DNA of 64,000 nucleotides from Pedobacter cryoconitis (GCF_003259615.1 NZ_QLLR01000003.1:1-64000); one strand, 5' to 3'. Counted from the stretch's first letter, positions 1 to 8,373 are shown. The notes: a model not told the origin generated them from the letters alone. Program-made: numbers and translations.

Positions 1-1
1 C

Positions 2-271
2 CAGCATGGTGAAGCTTATGAAAATCCAATTGCTGAAAGGATAAATGGTATTCTAAAAACTGAATTTAAACTAAGCAGGATATTCAAATCCCGAACTGAA
101 GCATTATTCGCAGTAAAAACAGCAATAGAAGCCTACAATAATATTAGACCACATATGAGTTGTAGTTTTCTAACTCCAGAAGTTGCTCATCAAACTACTG
201 AACCATTGATAAAATACTGGAAAAATACCAGAAAGAAAAAAGTGCCAGATGTAGTTACAATCAAATCATAA
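2..271 (+). mobile_element. IS3-family transposase (OrfB), C-terminal fragment cut by the window edge
   Basis: The open frame enters from the left edge and ends at TAA 269-271, about 89 residues. It shows the end of the rve integrase core: an N-P-x-A-E-R-x-N-G-x-L-K-x-E-F run holding the catalytic Glu of the DDE triad, then a Y-N-N-x-R-P-H motif and a T-P-E-V segment typical of IS3/IS150 OrfB proteins. The first two catalytic Asp residues and OrfA would lie outside the window, so intactness cannot be judged. Terminal-repeat-like sequence follows at 307-396. Family assignment is confident; the exact IS is not. Confidence 0.85.
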
Positions 272-306
272 TGTATAGTTTTAAGTAGAAATATTCACTC
301 TTCAAA

Positions 307-396
307 ACTGTAAACTAAAAACCGGACAAGACCTAATGTAAACCTAAATCAGTAAAACCCCTCCACTTTTGTAAAGTAAAACCAGTATAAGACACC
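307..396 (+). repeat. Two related IS right-end-like repeats in tandem
   Basis: Two stretches, 307-334 and 369-396, share a core reading TGTAAA-n-TAAAA-CC-n-G-n-A-n-AAGAC in the same orientation. A third weaker TGTAAAC copy lies near 338. The first copy is where the right terminal inverted repeat of the upstream IS3-type element would be expected. The second, about 62 bases on, looks like a diverged copy of the same end, left by an older or nested insertion. The left IS end is outside the window, so the boundary cannot be fixed. Confidence 0.5.
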
Positions 397-454
397 CTAG
401 TCAATACCTACGATATAGTCTGCAATCAACAGGCGGACCGGCAGCGAACTGAAC

Positions 455-496
455 AAAAAAGCCAGCCTGTCCGGGACCGGACAGGCTGGCTTTTTT
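455..496. terminator. Bidirectional intrinsic terminator downstream of ssb
   Basis: A perfect 14-bp GC-rich stem (461-474 with 477-490) has a minimal loop and is flanked by six A before and six T after. It therefore works as a rho-independent terminator on either strand. It ends the minus-strand mutY-ssb unit and would also block transcription coming out of the IS fragment. Confidence 0.9.
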
Positions 497-537
497 AAAA
501 TATTAAATAAAAACTTTAGACTATAGGACGAATTCCT

Positions 538-963
538 TTAAAAAGGCAGGTCACCTGAGATACCATCTGCATCCAGGTAATCATTTTCGCTTTTAGGTGT
601 ACTATTGGTCGTTACCGGCGTATTTTCAAAATCGCTTTTTCTGCCCAGAATAGTAAAATTCTCGGCCACAACCTCAGTTACATATTTCTTTATCTTCTCC
701 CGGTCTTCAAATGACCGTGTACGTAGTTTTCCTTCTATATAAACGAGTTTCCCCTTCTGCAGATACTTTGATGCCACTTCAGCTAAACCCCTCCATAACA
801 CGATGTTATGCCATTCCGTTTGTTCTATGCGTTTTCCATCTTTATTATAGGTTTCTGATGTAGCCAGCGGAAAGCTCGCAACGGTAACACCACCGTCTAA
901 GTGACGGACTTCGGGATCCTTCCCTAAATGTCCAACTAAAATTACTTTGTTAATACCTGACAT
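538..963 (-). CDS. ssb: Single-stranded DNA-binding protein
   Basis: SSB coats single-stranded DNA in replication, recombination and repair and recruits partners through its C-terminal tip. The 141-residue protein begins with the classic S-x-x-N-K-V-I-L-V-G-x-L-G-x-D-P-E segment of the OB fold (about residues 1-107). A short linker of about 25 residues follows, ending in the acidic-hydrophobic tip D-L-P-F. Bacterial SSBs are usually 140-180 residues, so this is a compact one with a short linker. It starts 14 bases after mutY stops on the same strand, so the two are probably cotranscribed, and the terminator at 455-496 follows. Confidence 0.95.
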   Translation of the reverse strand: MSGINKVILVGHLGKDPEVRHLDGGVTVASFPLATSETYNKDGKRIEQTEWHNIVLWRGLAEVASKYLQKGKLVYIEGKLRTRSFEDREKIKKYVTEVVAENFTILGRKSDFENTPVTTNSTPKSENDYLDADGISGDLPF

Positions 964-977
964 GAATTTGGAGTTTA

Positions 978-2027
978 CTATTTGTTAAAATAGAAGTTAA
1001 TAAATTTGGTTAGAATTTTTGGTTGTGGCAGCTGATCTAAATCGGCCCAAGTGACCCAATTGGCTTCTGCGCTAACATTAAAGTTAATGATATAATTATC
1101 TAAACCAAAAAATTGAACGTATATAATTTGGTGTGTCAATAAATGTTTCACTTGCATCAGCGGCCGGATAACAACAGCCGGACCGAAATTTTGTTTAACC
1201 TTTTCCAAAAATTCCTCATGATCAGCATCAGCTTCCGTTAAAGTTTCTATGCTGGGAAAATCATATAAATGCTGCCATATATCCTCCAAAATCCTTTTAT
1301 TAACGAGCACTTTATCGTCATTTTCGCAAATAAAATAATTAATAAACCGCGTTCTTACCTTCACCGTTTTGAGTTTAACCGGAAGAACAGGGACCAGGTT
1401 ATTATTTTTTGCATAGCAGGATAGCATCAGCGGACAAATCTCACAGTCGGGAGATTTGGGTTTACATTGCAAAGCACCGAATTCCATAATGGCCTGATTA
1501 TACAAGGCCGGATCTTGCTCACCGATCAAAGATTGTGCAAGTTCTGAGAATTGTTTTTTGCCTGGCGTACTGTTAATCGGTATGCTGATTCCAAAATATC
1601 TGGAGAGTACACGAAATACATTTCCGTCTAAAACGGCCATCGCTTCCCCCGAAGAAAAGGAAGAAATCGCAGCTGCCGTATATTCACCAACTCCTTTAAG
1701 TTTGATCAGTTCCCGATAACTTACAGGGAAAACGCCATCATATAAATCCATGATCTGGCGCGCGGTAAATAGCATGTTCCTTCCGCGTGAATAATAGCCT
1801 AAACCTTGCCAAAGCTTCAGAATCTGTGTTTCTGTTGCCGCTGCGAAATCTGCAACAGTAGGGTACGCTTCCAGAAAACGGTTAAAATAAGGCAAGCCCT
1901 GCTCTACCCTGGTTTGCTGTAAAATGATTTCTGATAACCAGATAATATAAGGATCTTGTGTATGTCTCCAGGGGAGATTTCTTTTATTAACCAGGTACCA
2001 CCTGATAAGCTCTTGCTGAAATGCCAT
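978..2027 (-). CDS. mutY: A/G-specific adenine DNA glycosylase
   Basis: MutY removes adenine mispaired with 8-oxoguanine or guanine in the base-excision GO pathway. In this 349-residue protein the helix-hairpin-helix motif L-K-G-V-G-x-Y-T-A is followed by V-L-D-G-N-V carrying the catalytic Asp. The catalytic Glu is Glu33, in S-E-I-I-L-Q-Q-T. Four cysteines with spacing C-x6-C-x2-C-x5-C form the [4Fe-4S] site. The C-terminal third is the NUDIX-like 8-oxoG recognition domain. Length matches the family. It is first in an operon with ssb. A TATTTTTG promoter box ends five bases before the ATG, so the message may be leaderless. Confidence 0.95.
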   Translation of the reverse strand: MAFQQELIRWYLVNKRNLPWRHTQDPYIIWLSEIILQQTRVEQGLPYFNRFLEAYPTVADFAAATETQILKLWQGLGYYSRGRNMLFTARQIMDLYDGVFPVSYRELIKLKGVGEYTAAAISSFSSGEAMAVLDGNVFRVLSRYFGISIPINSTPGKKQFSELAQSLIGEQDPALYNQAIMEFGALQCKPKSPDCEICPLMLSCYAKNNNLVPVLPVKLKTVKVRTRFINYFICENDDKVLVNKRILEDIWQHLYDFPSIETLTEADADHEEFLEKVKQNFGPAVVIRPLMQVKHLLTHQIIYVQFFGLDNYIINFNVSAEANWVTWADLDQLPQPKILTKFINFYFNK

Positions 2028-2032
2028 AACTC

Positions 2033-2040
2033 CAAAAATA
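2033..2040 (-). promoter_or_regulatory. Candidate -7 box for mutY-ssb
   Basis: Read on the minus strand this is TATTTTTG, matching the Bacteroidetes -7 consensus TAnnTTTG, with five bases before the mutY ATG. No clear TTTG is seen at the -33 position. The predicted start of transcription is at or next to the start codon. Confidence 0.45.
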
Positions 2041-2202
2041 CAAGTAATCCATTATTTTGCGGAGTTATAAATTATTATTTTTCTTTGCGCAAAATTCACC
2101 AATGTATATTTTGTTATAGCCTGTAGAAATACGCGGATCACGTTAGATTATGTAAAACTTGCAATTCCCTGATACTATTCAAGATAAATAATTGATCTTT
2201 TA

Positions 2203-2234
2203 TTTTCCTATCTCATTAAAAAGCAATACTTTTG
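2203..2234 (+). promoter_or_regulatory. Candidate sigma-A-type promoter for the HU operon
   Basis: TACTTTTG at 2227-2234 fits the Bacteroidetes -7 consensus TAnnTTTG. A T-rich TTTT lies 20 bases upstream (2203-2206) at the -33 position. Transcription should begin near 2240, giving a leader of about 45 bases before the HU start codon at 2287. Confidence 0.6.
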
Positions 2235-2286
2235 CAACCCCAAATCACTTATAATATTAAACACACAACAATTAATAATAGAAAAT

Positions 2287-2589
2287 ATGACTAAGGCAGA
2301 TATTATTTCAGAAATATCAACGAAAACAGGAATTGAAAAGGTAGATGTACAGGAAACCGTTGAGGCGTTTTTCAAAGTAATCAAAAGCAGTATGATCGGT
2401 GGCGAGAATGTCTATGTTAGGGGTTTTGGAAGTTTTGTTGTTAAGAAAAGAGCACAAAAAACTGCCAGAAATATTTCAAAAAACACTGCGATTATTATTC
2501 CAGAACATTTTGTACCAAGTTTCAAACCAGCAAAAGTTTTTGTTGATAAAGTAAAAAACAATTCAAAAAAACTAAGCGTAGAAGCTTAA
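2287..2589 (+). CDS. HU/IHF-family DNA-binding protein
   Basis: This is a small nucleoid protein that bends DNA as a dimer. The 100-residue sequence has the N-terminal helical dimerisation part (about 1-45) and the family signature G-F-G-S-F with R and K-rich beta arms running into F-x-P-S-F-K-P-A-K. The arm tip, I-I-I-P-E-H-F-V-P, departs from the usual R-N-P-x-T-G-E. This is common among Bacteroidetes HU-like proteins and may alter intercalation. A 10-residue basic tail extends past the HU core. The next gene begins 7 bases downstream, which suggests an operon with the TPR protein. Confidence 0.92.
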   Translation: MTKADIISEISTKTGIEKVDVQETVEAFFKVIKSSMIGGENVYVRGFGSFVVKKRAQKTARNISKNTAIIIPEHFVPSFKPAKVFVDKVKNNSKKLSVEA

Positions 2590-2596
2590 TCTGCTT

Positions 2597-3460
2597 ATGA
2601 TGAACACTATCCGATCTAAACAGACATTAATTATTGCAGCAGTAATCCTGCTGGGCGTATTTTTGTTTACAAGAGATATTAAAGGTTTAGTGAAGCCGAA
2701 GAAAGAAACATCTGGCGTTCCTGCCGGCGGACAACTTACTTCAGCAGGCAGTACAATTAATTTAACAGAGGTTTCGACCGCTGCTAAAAATTCAATTAAT
2801 GCTAACTTAGCTGCGGAAATCACTACATTGGAAAATGCGTATAAAACTGCATCTGAAGATCAGAAAGTGAACGCTGCGAAAGTTCTTGCAGAAAAATGGG
2901 ACGATGTTGAACAAGCTGTTCCAAGCGCGTTATATCTGGAAATCATTGCTGGCAAAGAGCGAAACCTGAATAGCTGGTTAGCTGCTGGTGGCAGATTGAT
3001 GAAAGCTTTTGACAATACACAGGATAGTTTAATCTCTCCTGTATTATTACAAAAAGCAAATGCAGCTTATACGAATGCTGTGGCACTGGATTCAACAAAT
3101 CTTGAAGCTAAAACCGGGTTGGGAATCACTGTCGTTAACGGCATGGGCGCACCGATGTCGGGAATAGCAATGTTGCTGGAAGTCATTAAAAAAGATCCTG
3201 ATAACCTGAAAGCAAACATGAGCTTAGGAACTTTTGCAATAAAATCCGGACAATTTGACAAAGCAATAACCAGGTTCAATGGTATAATAGCTAAAAAGCC
3301 TTCACCAGATGCTTATTTCTATCTGGCTACAGCTTATGAGAACCTGGGTAAAAACAAGGAAGCTGTTGAGGCCTACCTGAACAGCAAAAAATTGGCAGCA
3401 AATCCAACCTTATCTAATTTCATTGATAAGAAAGTGGCCGAGCTGAAAACCAAAAACTAA
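2597..3460 (+). CDS. Membrane-anchored tetratricopeptide repeat protein
   Basis: The 287-residue protein has a single N-terminal hydrophobic segment (about residues 10-26) that acts as an anchor. A low-complexity linker follows, then alpha-helical repeats. The C-terminal 120 residues hold at least two clear TPR units, with the pattern N-P/D-N-L-x-A...G-x-x-A-I-x-x-F, a P-x-A-Y-x-x-L-A-x-A-Y-E-N-L-G segment and A-V-E-A-Y. TPRs mediate protein-protein contacts; the partner is not evident. Two ATG codons occur in tandem at 2597 and 2600. It sits between an HU gene and the mS38-like peptide gene. Confidence 0.8.
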   Translation: MMNTIRSKQTLIIAAVILLGVFLFTRDIKGLVKPKKETSGVPAGGQLTSAGSTINLTEVSTAAKNSINANLAAEITTLENAYKTASEDQKVNAAKVLAEKWDDVEQAVPSALYLEIIAGKERNLNSWLAAGGRLMKAFDNTQDSLISPVLLQKANAAYTNAVALDSTNLEAKTGLGITVVNGMGAPMSGIAMLLEVIKKDPDNLKANMSLGTFAIKSGQFDKAITRFNGIIAKKPSPDAYFYLATAYENLGKNKEAVEAYLNSKKLAANPTLSNFIDKKVAELKTKN

Positions 3461-3496
3461 TAAACAGATTTATAAAAATATCTAAACCTTACAATT

Positions 3497-3586
3497 ATGC
3501 CAAGCGGTAAAAAAAGAAAAAGACATAAAATGGCCACCCACAAACGTAAAAAGCGTTTAAGAAAAAACAGACATAAGAAAAAATAG
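3497..3586 (+). CDS. 29-residue basic peptide of the AURKAIP1/COX24 (mS38/bS22-like) family
   Basis: The frame ATG 3497 to TAG 3586 encodes 29 residues, of which about 19 are Lys, Arg or His, in the pattern K-K-R-K-R-H-K-M-x-x-H-K-R-K-K-R-L-R-K-x-R. This matches the AURKAIP1/COX24 domain of mitochondrial small-subunit protein mS38 and of mycobacterial bS22, so a ribosomal small-subunit role is the best inference. It lies 36 bases after the TPR gene and is followed at once by a strong terminator, which marks it as the last gene of the HU operon. It is short enough to be missed by standard gene finders. Confidence 0.85.
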   Translation: MPSGKKRKRHKMATHKRKKRLRKNRHKKK

Positions 3587-3598
3587 ATTTTTCTCCAT

Positions 3599-3660
3599 GA
3601 TCAACGAATAATAGATACTAAGATTAGTTTTAGTATCTATTATTCGTTGATCTGTTTTTT
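3599..3660. terminator. Long perfect hairpin terminator after the HU operon
   Basis: Bases 3599-3621 pair perfectly with 3630-3652 (23 bp, 8-base loop), followed by a T-rich tract at 3653-3660. The stem is unusually long and AT-rich for an intrinsic terminator. Confidence 0.85.
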
Positions 3661-3714
3661 ATATATTCAGTCCATGTGTTTAATAAGGGATTCATCCCTT
3701 TAAATGTATAGCTT

Positions 3715-5265
3715 TTGGTAAAGGAATTAATTATCGATTCGTCTCCTACGGGAGTAACCATAGCTTTGATTGAAGATAAACAACTTGTAGAACTTCATAA
3801 AGAACACGTCAACACAAATTACGCCGTAGGCGACATTTATTTAGGCCGCATAAAGAAAATTATGCCGGGACTGAATGCTGCGTTTGTTGATGTGGGTTAT
3901 GAGAAAGATGCTTTTTTGCATTATTTCGATCTTGGTCCGCAAGTTCAATCTTTATTAAAGCTTACAAAAATTAAGCGGAATGGCACTGTTAGTGGGACGT
4001 TATTAGACAATTTAAAGCTTGAAGCCGATATTAATAAGGCTGGCAAAATATCTGAGGTCGTTTCCAAAAACATGCTTATACCTGTTCAAATAGCTAAAGA
4101 GCCTATTTCAACTAAAGGACCGCGTCTAAGCTCTGATCTTTCTATTGCAGGACGGTACATTGTATTGGTCCCTTTTTCTAATGTAATATCAATCTCGAAA
4201 AAAATTAAGAGTAATACGGAACGTAATCGTTTAAAAAAGATTATTGAAAGTATTAAGCCTAAAAACTTCGGTGTGATCATCAGAACAGTTTCTGAAGGTA
4301 AAGGGGTTGAAGAATTGCAAAAAGACTTATTGGATTCTGTCTCCAAATGGGAAAATTTCATTAAGAAATTACCTGAGGCTGAGCCTTCCAAACGTGTTTG
4401 GGGCGAAATGGACAGAACGTCAACGTTAATTCGTGACATTTTAAGTGTTGATTTCACTAATGTTTATGTGAACGATGCAGGCTTGTTTGAAGATATTCGT
4501 TCTTATGTGCATGAAATTTCTCCGGAAATGGAGAAAATTGTTAAACCTTACAAGCACAAGGAGCCTATATTTGAGCATTTCGGAATTGAAAAACAAATTA
4601 AGAATGGCTTTGGCAAAACCGTAAATCTTGCCGGCGGAGCTTATCTTGTTGTAGAACATACCGAAGCACTTCACGTGATCGATGTTAACAGTGGTAACAG
4701 AACAGCTAATAAAGAAAACCAGGAAGACAACGCCTTACAGGTAAACAAGGAAGCGGCAAAAGAAATTGCGCGTCAGCTCAGACTACGTGATATGGGTGGT
4801 ATTGTAGTAATCGATTTTATCGATATGCACAAACCAGTGAACCGTAAAATGTTATTTGACTATCTGCGTGAACTGATGTTACTGGATCGTGCTAAACACA
4901 CTATTCTGCCTCCAAGTAAATTTGGCCTTGTACAAATAACGCGTCAGCGTGTTCGTCCAGAAATGAACATTGTGACCAGTGAAGTTTGTCCGATGTGTCA
5001 TGGTACTGGTGAAATTAAAGCGAGTATCGTTTTAATGGATGATATTGAAAGTAATATGAACTACATTTTGCGTGAGCAGAATGAAAAAAACATTACGCTT
5101 TGTGTACACCCGTATATAGAGGCCTTTATCAAAAAAGGTGTTTACTCCCTGCAATGGAAGTGGTTCTTTAAATTCGGACAGAAAATTAAAGTTAAGGCAG
5201 TTCCGTCTTACTTATTAACAGAGTTTCATTTTATCTCTTCTAAAGACGAAGAAATAAAGTTGTAA
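3715..5265 (+). CDS. rng: Ribonuclease E/G family endoribonuclease
   Basis: RNase G/E cleaves AU-rich single-stranded RNA in rRNA maturation and mRNA decay. The 516-residue protein starts at TTG 3715; the only nearby ATG, at 3704, runs into a stop after five codons. An S1-type RNA-binding domain (about residues 38-130) is followed by the DNase I-like catalytic core. Catalytic Asp residues are visible in H-V-I-D-V-N-S-G-N and V-I-D-F-I-D-M. The zinc-link cysteines are in C-P-M-C-H-G-T-G near residue 425. The length fits RNase G, without the long disordered degradosome scaffold of E. coli RNase E. A terminator follows at 5289-5321. Confidence 0.93.
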   Translation: MVKELIIDSSPTGVTIALIEDKQLVELHKEHVNTNYAVGDIYLGRIKKIMPGLNAAFVDVGYEKDAFLHYFDLGPQVQSLLKLTKIKRNGTVSGTLLDNLKLEADINKAGKISEVVSKNMLIPVQIAKEPISTKGPRLSSDLSIAGRYIVLVPFSNVISISKKIKSNTERNRLKKIIESIKPKNFGVIIRTVSEGKGVEELQKDLLDSVSKWENFIKKLPEAEPSKRVWGEMDRTSTLIRDILSVDFTNVYVNDAGLFEDIRSYVHEISPEMEKIVKPYKHKEPIFEHFGIEKQIKNGFGKTVNLAGGAYLVVEHTEALHVIDVNSGNRTANKENQEDNALQVNKEAAKEIARQLRLRDMGGIVVIDFIDMHKPVNRKMLFDYLRELMLLDRAKHTILPPSKFGLVQITRQRVRPEMNIVTSEVCPMCHGTGEIKASIVLMDDIESNMNYILREQNEKNITLCVHPYIEAFIKKGVYSLQWKWFFKFGQKIKVKAVPSYLLTEFHFISSKDEEIKL

Positions 5266-5288
5266 AACTTGTGTTCAAAACATAATGG

Positions 5289-5325
5289 AAAAGCCTGGTT
5301 ACTTAAAAGTACCAGGCTTTTCTAT
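5289..5325 (+). terminator. Terminator after the RNase E/G gene
   Basis: AAAAGCCTGGT at 5289-5299 pairs with ACCAGGCTTTT at 5311-5321. The stem extends inward with one bulged T, and a short U-rich tail follows. It separates the RNase gene from radA. Confidence 0.75.
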
Positions 5326-5346
5326 TTAATATCCATCGAATTAAGT

Positions 5347-5354
5347 TAAATTTG
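5347..5354 (+). promoter_or_regulatory. Candidate -7 box for radA
   Basis: TAAATTTG matches TAnnTTTG and lies 19 bases before the radA TTG start. The -33 position (5323-5326) is only T-rich. The site is supported by its position directly after a terminator. Confidence 0.5.
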
Positions 5355-5373
5355 GGTTTTAATCTCAAATCAA

Positions 5374-6750
5374 TTGGCTAAAACTAAATCAGCATATTTC
5401 TGTCAGAGTTGTGGGTATGAATCGGCCAAATGGCTTGGAAAATGCCCTTCTTGTAATTCATGGAATACTTTCGTAGAGGAAGTTATTGAAAAACCAGGGG
5501 CAAGTGTCCCGGCATGGCAGAGCTCAGGATCAACGAAAAGATCAAACAAACCCAACAAGATTACCAACATCGCGTTTTCTGAAGAAAACAAGCTTTCTAC
5601 CAATGACCTGGAACTGGACCGCGTTTTAGGCGGAGGCCTGGTTGCCGGATCTGTCGTTTTGATCGGGGGAGAACCGGGTATCGGGAAATCAACCCTGATG
5701 CTGCAGCTTGCGCTAAACATCACCGGAAAAAAAGTACTCTATGTTTCGGGCGAGGAAAGTGAACAGCAGATTAAAATGCGCGCAGAAAGGATTACCAGTA
5801 ATCCAACTGCTGATTGTTATATCCTGACCGAAACTTCTACACAAAATATATTTAAGCAAATTGAGGTTCTTGAACCCGATATTATTGTAGTGGATTCCAT
5901 CCAGACACTGCATTCTGCACATATCGATTCTACGCCGGGCAGTGTTTCCCAGGTCAGGGAATGTACTGCTGAATTATTGCGTTTTGCCAAGGAAACTGAT
6001 ACACCTGTATTTTTAATCGGCCATATTACCAAAGATGGAGCGATTGCAGGGCCAAAGATCCTGGAACATATGGTAGACACCGTTTTACAATTTGAAGGCG
6101 ACAGACATCATGTTTACAGAATTCTGCGCTCGATTAAAAACAGGTTTGGTGCCGCAGCAGAATTAGGAATTTACGCGATGCACAGTGGTGGCCTCAGACA
6201 GGTTTCTAATCCTTCTGAAATCCTGCTTTCTCAAAGAGACGAGGAATTAAGTGGCATTGCCATTGCAGCAACCTTAGAAGGCGCAAGACCGATGTTAATT
6301 GAAACGCAGGCTTTGGTCAGTACTGCAGCTTATGGAACACCTCAGCGCTCAGCTACGGGCTTTGATACCCGAAGAATGAATATGCTGCTTGCTGTACTGG
6401 AAAAACGCTGTGGTTTCAGGTTAAGCACCCGGGATGTGTTTTTAAATATCGCCGGTGGAATTAAAGTAGAAGACCCGGCAATTGACCTGGCTATACTTGC
6501 TGCTATTATTTCATCACATGAGGATATTTTTATCTCTTCAAAGATCTGTTTTGCTGCAGAAGTTGGTTTATCGGGAGAAATCCGTGCAGTAAACAGGATA
6601 GAACAGCGGATTGCTGAAGCGGATAAACTGGGTTTTGAAAGGATCTTTGTTTCCAATTATAATTTGAAGGGACTGATTACGGATAAATATAAACTGGAGA
6701 TTACAGGAGTAAACAAAATTGAAGATGTTTTTTCTTTATTGTTCGGATAA
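5374..6750 (+). CDS. radA: DNA repair protein RadA (branch-migration helicase)
   Basis: RadA processes recombination intermediates by driving branch migration. The 458-residue protein starts at TTG. Its order is textbook: a zinc finger with Cys10, Cys13, Cys24 and Cys27; a Walker A box G-G-E-P-G-I-G-K-S-T near residue 100; Walker B I-I-V-V-D-S-I; the RadA-specific K-N-R-F-G motif near residue 250; and a C-terminal Lon-protease-like domain lacking the protease serine. Length is standard. A 37-base gap without a terminator leads into lemA, so read-through is possible. Confidence 0.95.
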   Translation: MAKTKSAYFCQSCGYESAKWLGKCPSCNSWNTFVEEVIEKPGASVPAWQSSGSTKRSNKPNKITNIAFSEENKLSTNDLELDRVLGGGLVAGSVVLIGGEPGIGKSTLMLQLALNITGKKVLYVSGEESEQQIKMRAERITSNPTADCYILTETSTQNIFKQIEVLEPDIIVVDSIQTLHSAHIDSTPGSVSQVRECTAELLRFAKETDTPVFLIGHITKDGAIAGPKILEHMVDTVLQFEGDRHHVYRILRSIKNRFGAAAELGIYAMHSGGLRQVSNPSEILLSQRDEELSGIAIAATLEGARPMLIETQALVSTAAYGTPQRSATGFDTRRMNMLLAVLEKRCGFRLSTRDVFLNIAGGIKVEDPAIDLAILAAIISSHEDIFISSKICFAAEVGLSGEIRAVNRIEQRIAEADKLGFERIFVSNYNLKGLITDKYKLEITGVNKIEDVFSLLFG

Positions 6751-6787
6751 ATTTCAATAATTTTAATGAAAATCTAATTTATACCAC

Positions 6788-7348
6788 ATGCTCATTATCT
6801 TACTCTTTGTGATCGTACTGATCGCAATCATTGGCATTAGTTTCTACAACTCACTTATAGCGAAGAGAAACCAGGTCAGCAATGCTTTTTCTTCTATCGA
6901 TGTCATGCTTAAAAAAAGATATGACCTGATACCAAACCTGGTTGAAACGGTCAAACAATACACAAAATACGAAGAAGGCGCACTGACAAAAATAACGGCA
7001 TTAAGAAGTAAAGTCGAAACTGGTCAGCTGAGCAACCAGGAAAAAATTGAACTGGATAAACAAATCGGCACAGCAGTAAATGGCATGATGGTAACGGTAG
7101 AAAACTACCCCGATCTTAAAGCCAACCAGAATTTCCTTAACCTGCAATCCACCTGGACTGAAAGTGAAGAACAGATTGCTGCTGCCAGAAGAAATTATAA
7201 TGCTTCAGTGACTGTTTATAACAATGGAATCATGATGTTTCCGGGAAGTATTTTTGCCGGAATGCTCAATTATCAGCCTTTCCCTGTACTGGAAAATACG
7301 GTGGAAGAAAGAAAAAATATAAATGCCAAAGATTTATTCAATAATTAA
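6788..7348 (+). CDS. LemA family protein
   Basis: LemA proteins are small membrane-anchored helical-bundle proteins of uncertain role. The 186-residue protein has one N-terminal transmembrane segment (about residues 2-20), followed by the family core with N-x-V-x-x-A-x-S-x-I-D-V-x-L-K-K-R-Y-D-L-I-P-N-L-V near residues 30-56. A-R-R-x-Y-N-A-x-V-x-x-Y-N and a final F-P-G-x-x-F-A region follow. The stop overlaps the start of the DUF3137 gene (TAATG), so the two are translationally coupled. LemA-DUF3137 pairs recur across bacteria, which suggests a joint function in the envelope. Confidence 0.92.
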   Translation: MLIILLFVIVLIAIIGISFYNSLIAKRNQVSNAFSSIDVMLKKRYDLIPNLVETVKQYTKYEEGALTKITALRSKVETGQLSNQEKIELDKQIGTAVNGMMVTVENYPDLKANQNFLNLQSTWTESEEQIAAARRNYNASVTVYNNGIMMFPGSIFAGMLNYQPFPVLENTVEERKNINAKDLFNN

Positions 7349-8316
7349 TGGCGGCAGATTTCAGAAATGATCCTGCATTACAACCCGTTTTACAGCATTT
7401 AGAGGTTGAACGTCAAGCAATAGCTGCACTCAAAAGTAAAGCAGGGCTCTATGCTTTAATTGGTATACTCGTGGTGATTGGCTTTGGTGTTTTAGGCATT
7501 GCGTTATTCTGGTTTTATATCCCAGGCATCGCCGCACTGATTTATGCCCTTATCCTTTATTTGAAAGTAGCTCCTATTTACAGCGCTTACAGGATGAGTT
7601 TTAAAATGAATGTGCTGACTGCAATCTTAAAGTCCAATTACCAGGATATTACCTTTGAACCTGGTGAAGGCTTATCGTCAGAAGAGTTTCTGGGCTGTCA
7701 GCTCTTTTCAAATACGCCTGACCGCTACCATACCGAAGACCGCATTACAGGTTCATTAGCTAAAACCAGATTTTATTTTTCTGAAGTGGATGCTTCTTAC
7801 AAAACAGAAAGCACGGACAGCAAGGGCAATAAGACAGAAACCTGGCATGAGATTTTTAAAGGGATTATTTTTACTGCAGACTTCAATAAAAATTTCAACG
7901 GGATCACACTGATCCGCCCGGAAGATATTGGAAGCTCTATAACAGGCTGGTTTGCGAAGGCATTACCGATGTTTAATTCAGCAGGTAACTCACAGGTTCA
8001 ACTGGAAGACCCCGAATTCAACAAAACTTTCAGTACGCATTCCACTGACCAGATAGAGGCGAGATACATCCTCACGCCATCTATGATGAGCAGGATTTTG
8101 ACCCTGAATCAGAAAACAAAGGATGCGATTTCACTCTCCTTCATCGCCTCCCGGGTTTATATTGCATTTCCGATCGGAGGAAACTATTTTGAACCCCCTT
8201 TAAAGAAAAGTATACTGGAGGACACGTCCATTGATCAGGATCTTTATATCGTTCAGTTTATGTATGATATTGTCAATGAACTTGATTTAAACACAAGGAT
8301 CTGGGGCAAGAATTAA
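7348..8316 (+). CDS. DUF3137 domain membrane protein paired with LemA
   Basis: The 322-residue protein has two adjacent hydrophobic helices near residues 32-75 and a large soluble C-terminal domain. This matches DUF3137 proteins found next to lemA. Recognisable family features are the F-x-Y-x-x-F-like segment before the helices, an E-D-x-x-x-G segment and a late A-F-P-x-G-x-x-Y-F-E-P motif. Its start overlaps the lemA stop by one base. The biochemical function is unknown; a scaffold or envelope-stress role is only inferred from the pairing. Confidence 0.8.
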   Translation: MAADFRNDPALQPVLQHLEVERQAIAALKSKAGLYALIGILVVIGFGVLGIALFWFYIPGIAALIYALILYLKVAPIYSAYRMSFKMNVLTAILKSNYQDITFEPGEGLSSEEFLGCQLFSNTPDRYHTEDRITGSLAKTRFYFSEVDASYKTESTDSKGNKTETWHEIFKGIIFTADFNKNFNGITLIRPEDIGSSITGWFAKALPMFNSAGNSQVQLEDPEFNKTFSTHSTDQIEARYILTPSMMSRILTLNQKTKDAISLSFIASRVYIAFPIGGNYFEPPLKKSILEDTSIDQDLYIVQFMYDIVNELDLNTRIWGKN

Positions 8317-8365
8317 AATGTGGTTAAAATTAAACCGCATATCGCTGATATAGAACAAGAAAGCG

Positions 8366-8373
8366 TAATTTTG
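8366..8373 (+). promoter_or_regulatory. Candidate -7 box for kup
   Basis: TAATTTTG fits the -7 consensus TAnnTTTG and lies 22 bases before the kup ATG. A weak GCTG at 8344-8347 is 18 bases upstream, so the -33 element is poor. Confidence 0.45.

Noticed and set aside
3685..3700. Short 7-bp inverted repeat upstream of the RNase E/G gene
   Set aside because: Only a two-base loop and AT-rich flanks. Too small to call a regulatory RNA, although RNase E-type genes are known to self-regulate through their leaders.
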